A stretch of 5,727 bases of DNA, from positions 1-5,727 of the forward strand of contig JBLHKL010000119.1 in assembly GCA_047618295.1 (NCBI GenBank), written 5' to 3'. Below, piece after piece: positions 1 to 5,727 of the stretch. Each line of letters starts with the position of its first letter. Within the stretch, counting starts at the first letter, position 1. A program made the position numbers and the translations under genes. Source of the DNA: UBA7359 sp047618295. Its GTDB lineage: Bacteria > Pseudomonadota > Gammaproteobacteria > Eutrophobiales > Eutrophobiaceae. A model generated the notes under the pieces. That model made no database searches, was not told where the DNA came from, and saw nothing but the letters and a program-made list of their open reading frames with translations.

Positions 1-687
1 CATGCGGGCTGGATTGCCGCCGCTGGTGGTTTGGCAGCTGATGAAGATAACGATATTCCTATCTTGATTTTATTCCCTGAAGTCGAATTTAATCAGGATG
101 CATTTATTAGTAAAGTTAAAGAGAAAGTTGAAGCTCATGGGTATTGCTCAATCGTTGTATCTGAGGGTGCACACTGGCCGGATGGTAAATTCCTGGCGGA
201 ACAAGGCACTCAGGATGCGTTTGGCCACGCTCAATTAGGCGGTGCCGCTCCAGTTGTTGCCAATATGATCAAAGATGCGTTAGGTTATAAATATCATTGG
301 GCGGTTGCAGATTATCTTCAGCGTGCTGCACGGCATATCGCGTCGAAGACAGATGTTGAGCAAGCCTATGCATTAGGTAAGGCCGCTGTTGAGATGGCCA
401 TTGCCGGAGAGAACGCAGTCATGCCAACAGTGAAACGGATATCCGACGAACCTTATGTTTGGGAAATTGGTAAAGCAAGATTGGAAGATGTCGCAAATGT
501 AGAAAAGATGATGCCGAAAGAATTTATTACAGAAGATGGGTTTGGTATTACCGAGGCATGCCGCCGTTATTTAAGCCCCTTAATTGAAGGTGAAGATTAC
601 CCTCCTTATGAAAAAGGGTTGCCGAAATATGTGACGCTTAAAAATAATGCAGTAGAAAAAATATTAGATACAGAATTTTCACTCTGA
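1..687 (+). CDS. pfp: Pyrophosphate-dependent phosphofructokinase, C-terminal part (5' end outside window)
   Basis: This is the C-terminal 228 residues of a 6-phosphofructokinase, probably the PPi-dependent type, which phosphorylates fructose 6-phosphate reversibly in cytoplasmic glycolysis/gluconeogenesis. The frame is open from base 1 and begins with HAGWI, the tail of the PFK signature (M)GRHAGW, so the real start lies upstream; the TTG at 31 is an internal Leu codon. Visible motifs, numbered from base 1, are FPEVEF (25-30), FGHAQLGG (74-81, equivalent to GHxQRGG of ATP-PFKs) and YLQRAAR (105-111), the fructose-6-phosphate-binding stretch. The run around YHWAVADYLQR is, from memory, typical of the roughly 400-420-residue PPi-PFKs of methylotrophs and related proteobacteria. 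The residues that separate PPi from ATP use (the GGDD and PKTIDND region) lie outside the window, so the phosphoryl donor is inferred from overall resemblance. The next gene follows after 19 bases on the same strand. Confidence 0.9.
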   Translation, partial: HAGWIAAAGGLAADEDNDIPILILFPEVEFNQDAFISKVKEKVEAHGYCSIVVSEGAHWPDGKFLAEQGTQDAFGHAQLGGAAPVVANMIKDALGYKYHWAVADYLQRAARHIASKTDVEQAYALGKAAVEMAIAGENAVMPTVKRISDEPYVWEIGKARLEDVANVEKMMPKEFITEDGFGITEACRRYLSPLIEGEDYPPYEKGLPKYVTLKNNAVEKILDTEFSL

Positions 688-706
688 TTTATTAAGCAAA
701 TCTATC

Positions 707-1327
707 GTGCCGATCAAACTTTATTATGCCCATGACCCAATGTGTAGTTGGTGTTGGGCGTTCAGGCCGTCATTGCTTTTTTTATTGGGAGGCCTGCCAA
801 AAGAAATAGTAGTCGTTCGTTTGTTGGGCGGTTTAGCGCCAGATAGTGAAGAACCCATGCCAGATGAAACACAACTGCTTGTTCAGGGGCACTGGCAAAC
901 TATCGAGCAGCAAGTCCCTGCCACAAAATTCAATTATGACTTTTGGACTAAATGTGCTCCTCGTCGAAGCACATATCTTTCCTGCCGTGCTGTAATTGCG
1001 GCACGTAATCAAGGTCAGGAGTTTGATGCTAAAATGACTTTTGCGATTCAGCAGGCATATTATCTACAGGCACGAAACCCATCTGATAATTCAACCTTGG
1101 TTAAGCTGTCTGATGAGTTGGGGCTAGATAAAGACAGGTTTGCTCAGGATATTAATTCATTGGAAACGAATGAAACGTTACGACAAGAAATAAAACTGTC
1201 GCGACGCTTGAGTTTAAATAGTTTTCCTAGCTTGCTTTTAGACTATGGAGAAAAACAGCTAAGGATCAATCCAGACTATATAAATGCAGATGCAATGCTC
1301 GAAAAAATCCATGGATCGTATGAATAG
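707..1327 (+). CDS. DsbA/FrnE-like thioredoxin-fold oxidoreductase
   Basis: This 206-residue protein belongs to the DsbA family, FrnE-like branch. The N-terminus runs directly into a beta strand and a CxxC redox site, CSWC at residues 13-16, within the family pattern PMCSWCWxF. A helical insertion follows, and a likely cis-proline loop at SFP (Pro174) faces the active site, as in thioredoxin folds. Length is normal for the family. There is no signal peptide, so it probably acts in the cytoplasm as a thiol oxidoreductase or isomerase rather than as a periplasmic disulfide catalyst; the substrate is unknown. Two further cysteines (83 and 93) are present. The start is GTG at 707. No in-frame ATG or TTG exists between the preceding gene's stop and this codon, and it places the first strand correctly, although no clear Shine-Dalgarno sequence precedes it. 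The 19-base spacing suggests co-transcription with the phosphofructokinase gene. Related 2-hydroxychromene-2-carboxylate isomerases share the fold but usually lack CxxC. Confidence 0.85.
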   Translation: MPIKLYYAHDPMCSWCWAFRPSLLFLLGGLPKEIVVVRLLGGLAPDSEEPMPDETQLLVQGHWQTIEQQVPATKFNYDFWTKCAPRRSTYLSCRAVIAARNQGQEFDAKMTFAIQQAYYLQARNPSDNSTLVKLSDELGLDKDRFAQDINSLETNETLRQEIKLSRRLSLNSFPSLLLDYGEKQLRINPDYINADAMLEKIHGSYE

Positions 1328-1408
1328 CAAAATTAATATGCATACACACTCTGATTATTAAATGAACATTGTGTACTCTTTGTGTTTTAAGTTTTTCAGA
1401 CCTTGACC

Positions 1409-3034
1409 ATGACACATTTTATTCACGGCTTTTCTCTCAATAACCTACGCGGCGATATCTACGGTGGCCTAACAGCTGCGGTAGTTGCCCTTCCGCTTGC
1501 ACTTGCCTTTGGAGTTACCTCCGGCGTTGGCCCTTTGGCCGGGATGTATGGTGCAATTATTGTTGGCTTCTTTGCTGCAATTTTTGGTGGTACGCCGGCT
1601 CAAGTATCGGGTCCAACGGGGCCGATGACAGTTGTCATGACAGCGATTGTTATACATTTTGCACATAACCCCGCAATGGCCTTCACTATTGTCATGTTGG
1701 GCGGAGCGTTTCAAATACTCTTTAGCGTGCTTAAGTTTGGGCGTTATATCAATCTGGTGCCTTACCCGGTTATCTCCGGATTTATGAGTGGGATTGGCTG
1801 CATCATTATTATTTTGCAATTGGCGCCCTTTGTTGGGCAGGCTGGAGCTGGAGGCCCGTTAAAATCGATCTTGGCATTGCCCGATTTATTGAGTCAGATT
1901 AATTCGAGTGCCTTTATCCTTGGCGTTGTTGCTCTCGGGGTAGTCTGGTTTATTCCTCAACGATTGAGTCGTTATATCCCCGGGCCATTACTCGCATTGT
2001 TGTTTGGTACAACGCTTAGCTACTATTTTCTGAATGATGTAACCATTATTGGTGAAATACCGAGTGGTCTTCCCAGTATTCAACTCCCGGTTTTTTCTAT
2101 TGAAGAATTTGCGATGATTGTAAAGTATTCATTGGTACTTGCCTTTCTCGGCTCCATTGATTCTTTATTAACATCATTGATTGCGGATAGCATTACGCGC
2201 ACACACCATAAGTCTGATCGTGAATTGCTCGGTCAAGGTATCGGTAATATTGTCAGCGGCTTGTTTGGTGGTTTGCCGGGCGCAGGTGCAACTATGCGCA
2301 CTGTCGTCAATGTTCGTGCTGGTGGGCGAACTCCAATTTCAGGTGCCTTGCATGCGCTTGTTTTATTATTAATGGTCTTGGGTCTGGGCGCACTTGCAGA
2401 ACATATACCGCATGCCGTGCTCGCTGGTATATTGCTTAAAGTGGGGTTCGATATCGTTGATTGGAAGTACTTAAGTCGGATCCGTAGTGCGCCCCGTTCA
2501 GGAATGTTAATAATGCTGACTACTTTTTTATTAACAGTTTTAGTCGACCTTATTACTGCCGTTGCTGTTGGAACGGTCATGGCAAGTCTTTTATTTGTTA
2601 AACGCATGTCTGATTCCCAAGCAGGGAGCATGAAAATTGTTGGCAACCCCGATGACTGGCATGAGTTGACAGAAGAGGAAGTAAAGATTTTTGAGAGTGC
2701 AGACGGACACATCGTCTTGTTTCATATTGAAGGCCCAATGAGTTTTGGTTCAGCAAAGGGTATCGTTCAGAGACTAACGGCTGACCGCGAACAAGATGTA
2801 TTGATAATCGATTTTTCAGATGTGCCGTTTATTGACAGCACCGCATCGCTGGCAATAGAAGAAGTAATACTCAAAGCGCAAAGTGATAATGATCATGTTG
2901 TTTTATGTGGCATGTGTTCGTCAGTTGAGAAAGTGTTGCAACAAATTGGAGTAGCTAAGCTATTGCCCGATGCTCAAATAACGCAAACTCGTTTACAGGC
3001 ACTGAAAATATCGGAACAGATATTAGAAAAATAG
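1409..3034 (+). CDS. BicA-like SulP anion (bicarbonate) transporter with C-terminal STAS domain
   Basis: This 541-residue inner-membrane protein is a SulP/SLC26 transporter. The membrane part covers about residues 15-400, with many hydrophobic helices; the cytoplasmic STAS domain covers about 432-538, with the core strand and loop DFSDVPFIDSTASLA near 468-482. It resembles cyanobacterial BicA, the Na+-dependent bicarbonate importer, beyond general SulP similarity. Shared stretches recalled from BicA include RGDI(Y/F)GGLTAAV near the start, PTGPMTVVMTA (69-79), VISGFMSGIG, the IDSLLTS region, TRTxHKS and GAGATMxTVVN. Asp251 and Thr255 (D-x3-T) correspond to the pair I recall at the BicA Na+ site. 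Bicarbonate uptake is therefore the leading guess, but sulfate or another anion cannot be excluded. I chose ATG at 1409; a TTG two codons earlier (1403) is possible. Neither has a good Shine-Dalgarno sequence. The 81 bases separating it from the preceding gene hold no convincing promoter. Confidence 0.9.
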   Translation: MTHFIHGFSLNNLRGDIYGGLTAAVVALPLALAFGVTSGVGPLAGMYGAIIVGFFAAIFGGTPAQVSGPTGPMTVVMTAIVIHFAHNPAMAFTIVMLGGAFQILFSVLKFGRYINLVPYPVISGFMSGIGCIIIILQLAPFVGQAGAGGPLKSILALPDLLSQINSSAFILGVVALGVVWFIPQRLSRYIPGPLLALLFGTTLSYYFLNDVTIIGEIPSGLPSIQLPVFSIEEFAMIVKYSLVLAFLGSIDSLLTSLIADSITRTHHKSDRELLGQGIGNIVSGLFGGLPGAGATMRTVVNVRAGGRTPISGALHALVLLLMVLGLGALAEHIPHAVLAGILLKVGFDIVDWKYLSRIRSAPRSGMLIMLTTFLLTVLVDLITAVAVGTVMASLLFVKRMSDSQAGSMKIVGNPDDWHELTEEEVKIFESADGHIVLFHIEGPMSFGSAKGIVQRLTADREQDVLIIDFSDVPFIDSTASLAIEEVILKAQSDNDHVVLCGMCSSVEKVLQQIGVAKLLPDAQITQTRLQALKISEQILEK

Positions 3035-3395
3035 GCAATTCAATTGGTTTAGAAAAAAAATCGCTAAAAATTTATATTTTCGACGGGTCTATACGGGATA
3101 TTTGCAACCTTACCCTCTGCTTATTAGATATAAATGAGAGCTAAAGCCCCCTAATTTTGCCTTGAAATAGAAGTCTGGAAGTCTCGCGTAGCGATTAATC
3201 AGATAGAAATGACATTTTCGAAAGTTCTCTCATGAATTAACAATTGCTAACTAGTTCCAAAAAGAGTAGAGACTTTTAGGAAACTTTCTTTATAATGCTT
3301 AGAAATGAACCATGTAGTTAAACCATCGTCTTAATGTACGTTAGTAGTTTTCCTGCCAAGTTAAACTCAAAACCACATCAATTAATAATTAAAGT
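3035..3395. other. Non-coding AT-rich intergenic region
   Basis: This stretch of about 360 bases has no credible gene on either strand; reading frames with an ATG are at most about a dozen codons long. No GC-rich hairpin followed by a T-run is seen, so no intrinsic terminator can be placed for the transporter gene. It contains a short imperfect tandem repeat (GAAGTCTG then GAAGTCTC, 3170-3185), a small palindrome TCGC-GTA-GCGA (3184-3194), a distant 7-base inverted repeat (GAAAGTT at 3220-3226 and AACTTTC at 3282-3288) and a good -10 box at 3291. None matches a riboswitch or small RNA that I recognise. It probably separates two transcription units and carries the promoter of the hydrolase-oxygenase pair. 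Confidence 0.6.
3269..3296 (+). promoter_or_regulatory. Putative sigma70 promoter for the hydrolase-oxygenase pair
   Basis: A perfect -10 hexamer, TATAAT, lies at 3291-3296. The -35 side is weak: GAGACT at 3269-3274, with a 16-base spacer, matches TTGACA only in its central GAC. Transcription would start near 3303, giving a 5' leader of about 90 bases before the ATG at 3396. The weak -35 suggests low basal activity or dependence on an activator, but in AT-rich DNA a TATAAT can occur by chance. Confidence 0.35.
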
Positions 3396-4205
3396 ATGAA
3401 GATTGTAAAAGGAGAATTAAGCCTCGACCGATTTCTGGTGCCTTACCGAATTTATGGTGAAGCAGAGAAGACTATTGTCTGTATTAGCGGGGCTAAACAG
3501 ACGATGGCAGCTTGGCGATCATTCGTTAGCCACTTTGTTGCTGATTATTCTGTGGTTGTCTTCGATTTGCCAGGGCAAGGCCGTGGGAAAATACTGTCTG
3601 GATCACCAAGTATAGCTTTTGATGAACAGATCGATGTTTTGCATAACATAATCAATGAAACTAACAGAAATGGCACAGTAATTTTGGCCGCTGCTTCATG
3701 GGGAACGATTATCTCTGTTGCATTAGCTGCACGTCACCCAGAATTAGTCGATAAAATGATTTTGGGCAGTTTTGGTGCGAAACCAAATAAGGCAGTGATC
3801 GAGGTAATCAGAGAAGGAAAAGAGCTTTTCGATACCAACAATACGGCTGATATTGCGCCATTGATGATTGAAAAATTCGGTCAACATATACCGGATACCC
3901 ATAAGAAACAGATCCTCGAGCAGTTTCGTGGCATGAGTCGTGAACAATTCCTTAGCTTCTATGAGCATTGTGAGTTTGTTGAGCAGGCATCAGATATCGA
4001 AGATTTTATCGATTTGGGAAATATCACTGCATCTACCCTTATATTGAGTGGTGAGTTTGATGCGATTCTGGATCCGAGTGATATAGAGAAAGCATCTTCC
4101 CGAATCCCTGATTGTGAATTCAAGATGATCCCAGGTGCTGGACATTTCCTACACTGGGAACAAGCAGACATTCTTCATACCTACAGTGAGTTCCTCTCCA
4201 GATAA
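3396..4205 (+). CDS. RhlA-like alpha/beta hydrolase (possible 3-hydroxyacyl-lipid synthase)
   Basis: This 269-residue alpha/beta-hydrolase-fold protein is soluble, with no signal peptide. The nucleophile elbow is AASWG with Ser101. The acid is Asp222 in SGEFDAILDP and the base is His250 in GAGHFLHWE. These positions are each one less than the triad I recall for Pseudomonas RhlA (Ser102, Asp223, His251). Other RhlA-like stretches are FDLP-x-x-G (56-61), ASWG and GHFL. The first elbow position is Ala rather than the usual Gly, and the oxyanion loop reads SGAKQT instead of the common HG motif; RhlA has similar departures. RhlA joins two 3-hydroxyacyl chains to make HAA, the lipid part of rhamnolipids. 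A lipid-forming acyltransferase role is therefore plausible, but simple esterase or thioesterase activity is not excluded, and no rhamnosyltransferase (RhlB) lies nearby. The ATG at 3396 has only a poor AAAG-like ribosome-binding site. The oxygenase gene follows immediately or overlaps the end. Confidence 0.85.
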   Translation: MKIVKGELSLDRFLVPYRIYGEAEKTIVCISGAKQTMAAWRSFVSHFVADYSVVVFDLPGQGRGKILSGSPSIAFDEQIDVLHNIINETNRNGTVILAAASWGTIISVALAARHPELVDKMILGSFGAKPNKAVIEVIREGKELFDTNNTADIAPLMIEKFGQHIPDTHKKQILEQFRGMSREQFLSFYEHCEFVEQASDIEDFIDLGNITASTLILSGEFDAILDPSDIEKASSRIPDCEFKMIPGAGHFLHWEQADILHTYSEFLSR

Positions 4206-4212
4206 TAATTTG

Positions 4213-5076
4213 GTGGGCTCGGGCCTTCCGGAATCTAAACTTGATTTGAAGCCGATTGATAAGGTTTCTAATATTGAGGCAGAAGAATTTTCAAGATCCT
4301 ATTTCAAACCGCTCCGGCCATTGGTGATCCAGGATATGGCAAAAGCCTGGCCTGCATTAGATAAATGGAGTCCTGAATTCTTTAAAGAACAGCACGGCAA
4401 TAAACAAGTAAAAGTTTATGACTCAAGTTTTGTTTCTGCCGGCAAGAATTACATGTCAAAGTCGAAGAGCATCTCCTTTAGGGAGTATATCGATGCGGTT
4501 GTAACCAAAGAACAAGACCTGCGTATGTTTCTCTATAATATCAAATCCGAGATCCCGGAATTAGTCGATGACATTGCCTTTCCCTCTATCTTAAAGGGGC
4601 TATCACGAAATTTTGTTTTTATGTTTTTTGGTTGTAAGGGTTCAGTGACCCAGATGCATTTTGATATCGACATGTCGCATGTGCTTCACACAGCGCTGTA
4701 TGGCAAAAAAACCGTTTATCTGTTCCCTCATGAACAAGGAAAGAATTTACACGGCTTTCCCTTTACTTGTAGAAGCTATGTGGATGTTGAGAGACCGGAC
4801 TTCGAACAGTTTCCCGGGTTAAAGGACGTGGAGGGTTATAAGGTAGTGCTTGAACGCGGGCAAACATTGTATATCCCCAGCGGTTACTGGCACCATTTTG
4901 TCTACGATGAACCTAGCTATGCAATTTCATTACGATGTACTAGTCAGACCTGGGCGGGTAAATTACACGGTGCTTTTAATCTACTTGTTCTGTCTCCGAT
5001 TGATAGGTTAATGAATAAAATTTCGCCACAGGGCTGGTTTAATTGGAAACAACAACAGGCTCTTAAATCACATTAG
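4213..5076 (+). CDS. Cupin-like (JmjC-type) Fe(II)/2-oxoglutarate oxygenase
   Basis: This is a Cupin_8/JmjC-type protein of about 288 residues, predicted to hydroxylate a substrate using Fe(II), O2 and 2-oxoglutarate. Numbered from GTG 4213, the metal ligands are His149 and Asp151 in QMHFDID and the distal His227 in IPSGYWHHF. Lys166 in GKKTVYLFP aligns by eye with the 2-oxoglutarate-binding lysine of the asparaginyl hydroxylase FIH. The N-terminal stretch RPLVIQDMAKAWPA is the usual start of the family. No in-frame ATG precedes this conserved part. Candidate starts are GTG 4135 and GTG 4186, both inside the hydrolase gene, and TTG 4210 or GTG 4213 just after its stop at 4205. I chose 4213 because the extra N-terminal residues are not family-like, but no Shine-Dalgarno sequence decides it. 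The gene is surely co-transcribed with the hydrolase and probably translationally coupled to it. The substrate (lipid, small molecule or protein) is unknown. Confidence 0.85.
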   Translation: MGSGLPESKLDLKPIDKVSNIEAEEFSRSYFKPLRPLVIQDMAKAWPALDKWSPEFFKEQHGNKQVKVYDSSFVSAGKNYMSKSKSISFREYIDAVVTKEQDLRMFLYNIKSEIPELVDDIAFPSILKGLSRNFVFMFFGCKGSVTQMHFDIDMSHVLHTALYGKKTVYLFPHEQGKNLHGFPFTCRSYVDVERPDFEQFPGLKDVEGYKVVLERGQTLYIPSGYWHHFVYDEPSYAISLRCTSQTWAGKLHGAFNLLVLSPIDRLMNKISPQGWFNWKQQQALKSH

Positions 5077-5137
5077 TTCACGATCAGATTATTAAATTCC
5101 CGTATTAACCGTTTGAGTCTTGTCGGCCACTATATCT

Positions 5138-5647
5138 CTATAGAAAATGTTTTATTGCTTCCCATTGCAATAATTTTTGTTCGAATGTCAGTGCTGCATG
5201 CGCAGGACTAGTGGAAGGCAATCTGAAAAAGGATAGGTTTTGTTGTGCTTGTTTCAGGGTCTTTAAACTATTTTTCTTAAAGAGTTGTTCGGCTTTTGCG
5301 CCATTAAAGAAAACAACAGTAACGCGCTTATGTCTTGAGAAGAATTCTTTAAAATCATTCGGCTCTATGGTGGATTGATCAATATCAGAATCAAGACTAC
5401 CTTCGCGATAACAACTTTTTAAAACATCCCATAATGCGATGTTATTTTTTAGTAACAGTGTTTTACGCTCGTTATAAGTCAGTACATTATCTGATTTTAG
5501 TAACTTGAACATGATGGGCCAAAAACTATTACGCGGGTGCGCGTAGTATTGGTTTTCCTCAAGCGACTTTTGTCCTGGCATGGATCCAAGTATCAGTATT
5601 TTTGCATCGGGTTTTGCTACAGGTGGAAAGCCAGCGCTATTTGTCAT
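5138..5647 (-). CDS. Hypoxanthine (deoxyinosine)-DNA glycosylase, UDG superfamily family 6
   Basis: This 169-residue enzyme belongs to the uracil-DNA glycosylase superfamily, hypoxanthine-DNA glycosylase (HDG) branch, which removes deaminated adenine (hypoxanthine) from DNA to begin base-excision repair. Visible motifs are GSMPG (21-25) followed by SLEENQYYAHPRNSFW (28-43), ALWDVL (71-76), FFNG (113-116) and LPSTSPAHA (143-151), the C-terminal DNA-contact loop. Asn40 in AHPRN matches the position of the asparagine that I recall as important in the Methanosarcina HDG (Asn39). Length is normal and the gene looks intact. The ATG at 5647 is well fixed, because an in-frame TGA lies 18 bases upstream with no other start between. 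No strong ribosome-binding site is seen. A weak promoter-like pair, TTGTGC-N17-TATTCT, reads toward the gene from 5682 to 5654 but would give an almost leaderless message. It converges with the oxygenase gene across a 61-base gap. Confidence 0.9.
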   Translation of the reverse strand: MTNSAGFPPVAKPDAKILILGSMPGQKSLEENQYYAHPRNSFWPIMFKLLKSDNVLTYNERKTLLLKNNIALWDVLKSCYREGSLDSDIDQSTIEPNDFKEFFSRHKRVTVVFFNGAKAEQLFKKNSLKTLKQAQQNLSFFRLPSTSPAHAALTFEQKLLQWEAIKHFL

Positions 5648-5727
5648 TGTAAAAGAATATTTTGATCATGGGAGAAGCACAACAGGCTGTTGGAAAATGC
5701 AACAATCATTGGAAAAATTGGATGTAT

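Noticed and set aside
31..33. TTG at base 31 as the start of the phosphofructokinase
   Set aside because: The frame is open upstream and encodes HAGWI, a core part of the PFK signature, so this is an internal leucine codon.
1469..1819. Minus-strand open frame of 116 codons inside the transporter gene
   Set aside because: It lies opposite the conserved SulP membrane domain, and its translation is rich in Asn, Lys, Cys and Arg with no family resemblance; it is an antisense shadow.
2233..2712. Minus-strand open frame of 159 codons inside the transporter gene
   Set aside because: It lies wholly opposite the SulP/STAS coding sequence, and its Ser/Thr/Pro-rich translation shows no recognisable fold.
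3184..3194. Palindrome TCGC-GTA-GCGA as an operator or recombination site
   Set aside because: Four-base arms are too short to mean much, there is only one copy, and it matches no operator that I recognise.
5130..5143. Hairpin CTATA-TCTC-TATAG between the convergent genes as a terminator
   Set aside because: The stem is only five mostly A-T pairs, it runs into the glycosylase stop codon, and no proper T-run follows on either strand.
5668..5727. Possible plus-strand gene starts at ATG 5668 or ATG 5697 running off the window
   Set aside because: Only 20 and 10 codons are visible in different frames, without a convincing ribosome-binding site or family resemblance, and a minus-strand frame is equally open.

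Overview
The window is moderately AT-rich bacterial DNA, gene-dense, with short intergenic gaps and several non-ATG starts. It holds five genes on the plus strand and one on the minus strand. No phage, insertion sequence, CRISPR array or RNA gene is visible. The gene set suggests a proteobacterium, most likely a gammaproteobacterium. Two genes hint at one-carbon or autotrophic metabolism: a pyrophosphate-type phosphofructokinase, common in methanotrophs, methylotrophs and some chemolithoautotrophs, and a SulP transporter that strongly resembles the cyanobacterial bicarbonate transporter BicA. This placement is inferred from protein families and was not tested by a search.

Left part (1-3034). 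The window opens inside the phosphofructokinase gene, of which only the C-terminal 228 residues are present. After a 19-base gap comes a small DsbA/FrnE-like thioredoxin-fold protein with a CSWC active site. After another gap of about 80 bases comes the BicA-like SulP/STAS anion transporter. All three read in the same direction, but no promoter or terminator could be found that settles whether they form one operon.

Middle (3035-3395). A non-coding stretch of about 360 bases is AT-rich and contains one good sigma70-type -10 box (TATAAT) about 100 bases before the next gene.

Right part (3396-5076). Two tightly linked genes form the most interesting unit. The first is an RhlA-like alpha/beta hydrolase whose Ser/Asp/His triad lies almost exactly at the RhlA positions. 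The second is a cupin-like (JmjC-type) Fe(II)/2-oxoglutarate oxygenase that starts at, or within, the end of the first. Together they could make and then oxidise a 3-hydroxyacyl-type lipid, but this is inference; the substrates cannot be read from the sequence.

Right end (5077-5727). A convergent minus-strand gene encodes a family 6 uracil-DNA-glycosylase-superfamily enzyme (hypoxanthine-DNA glycosylase). The last 80 bases are too short to assign, although a minus-strand reading frame there ends in a 4-base ATGA overlap with the glycosylase start.
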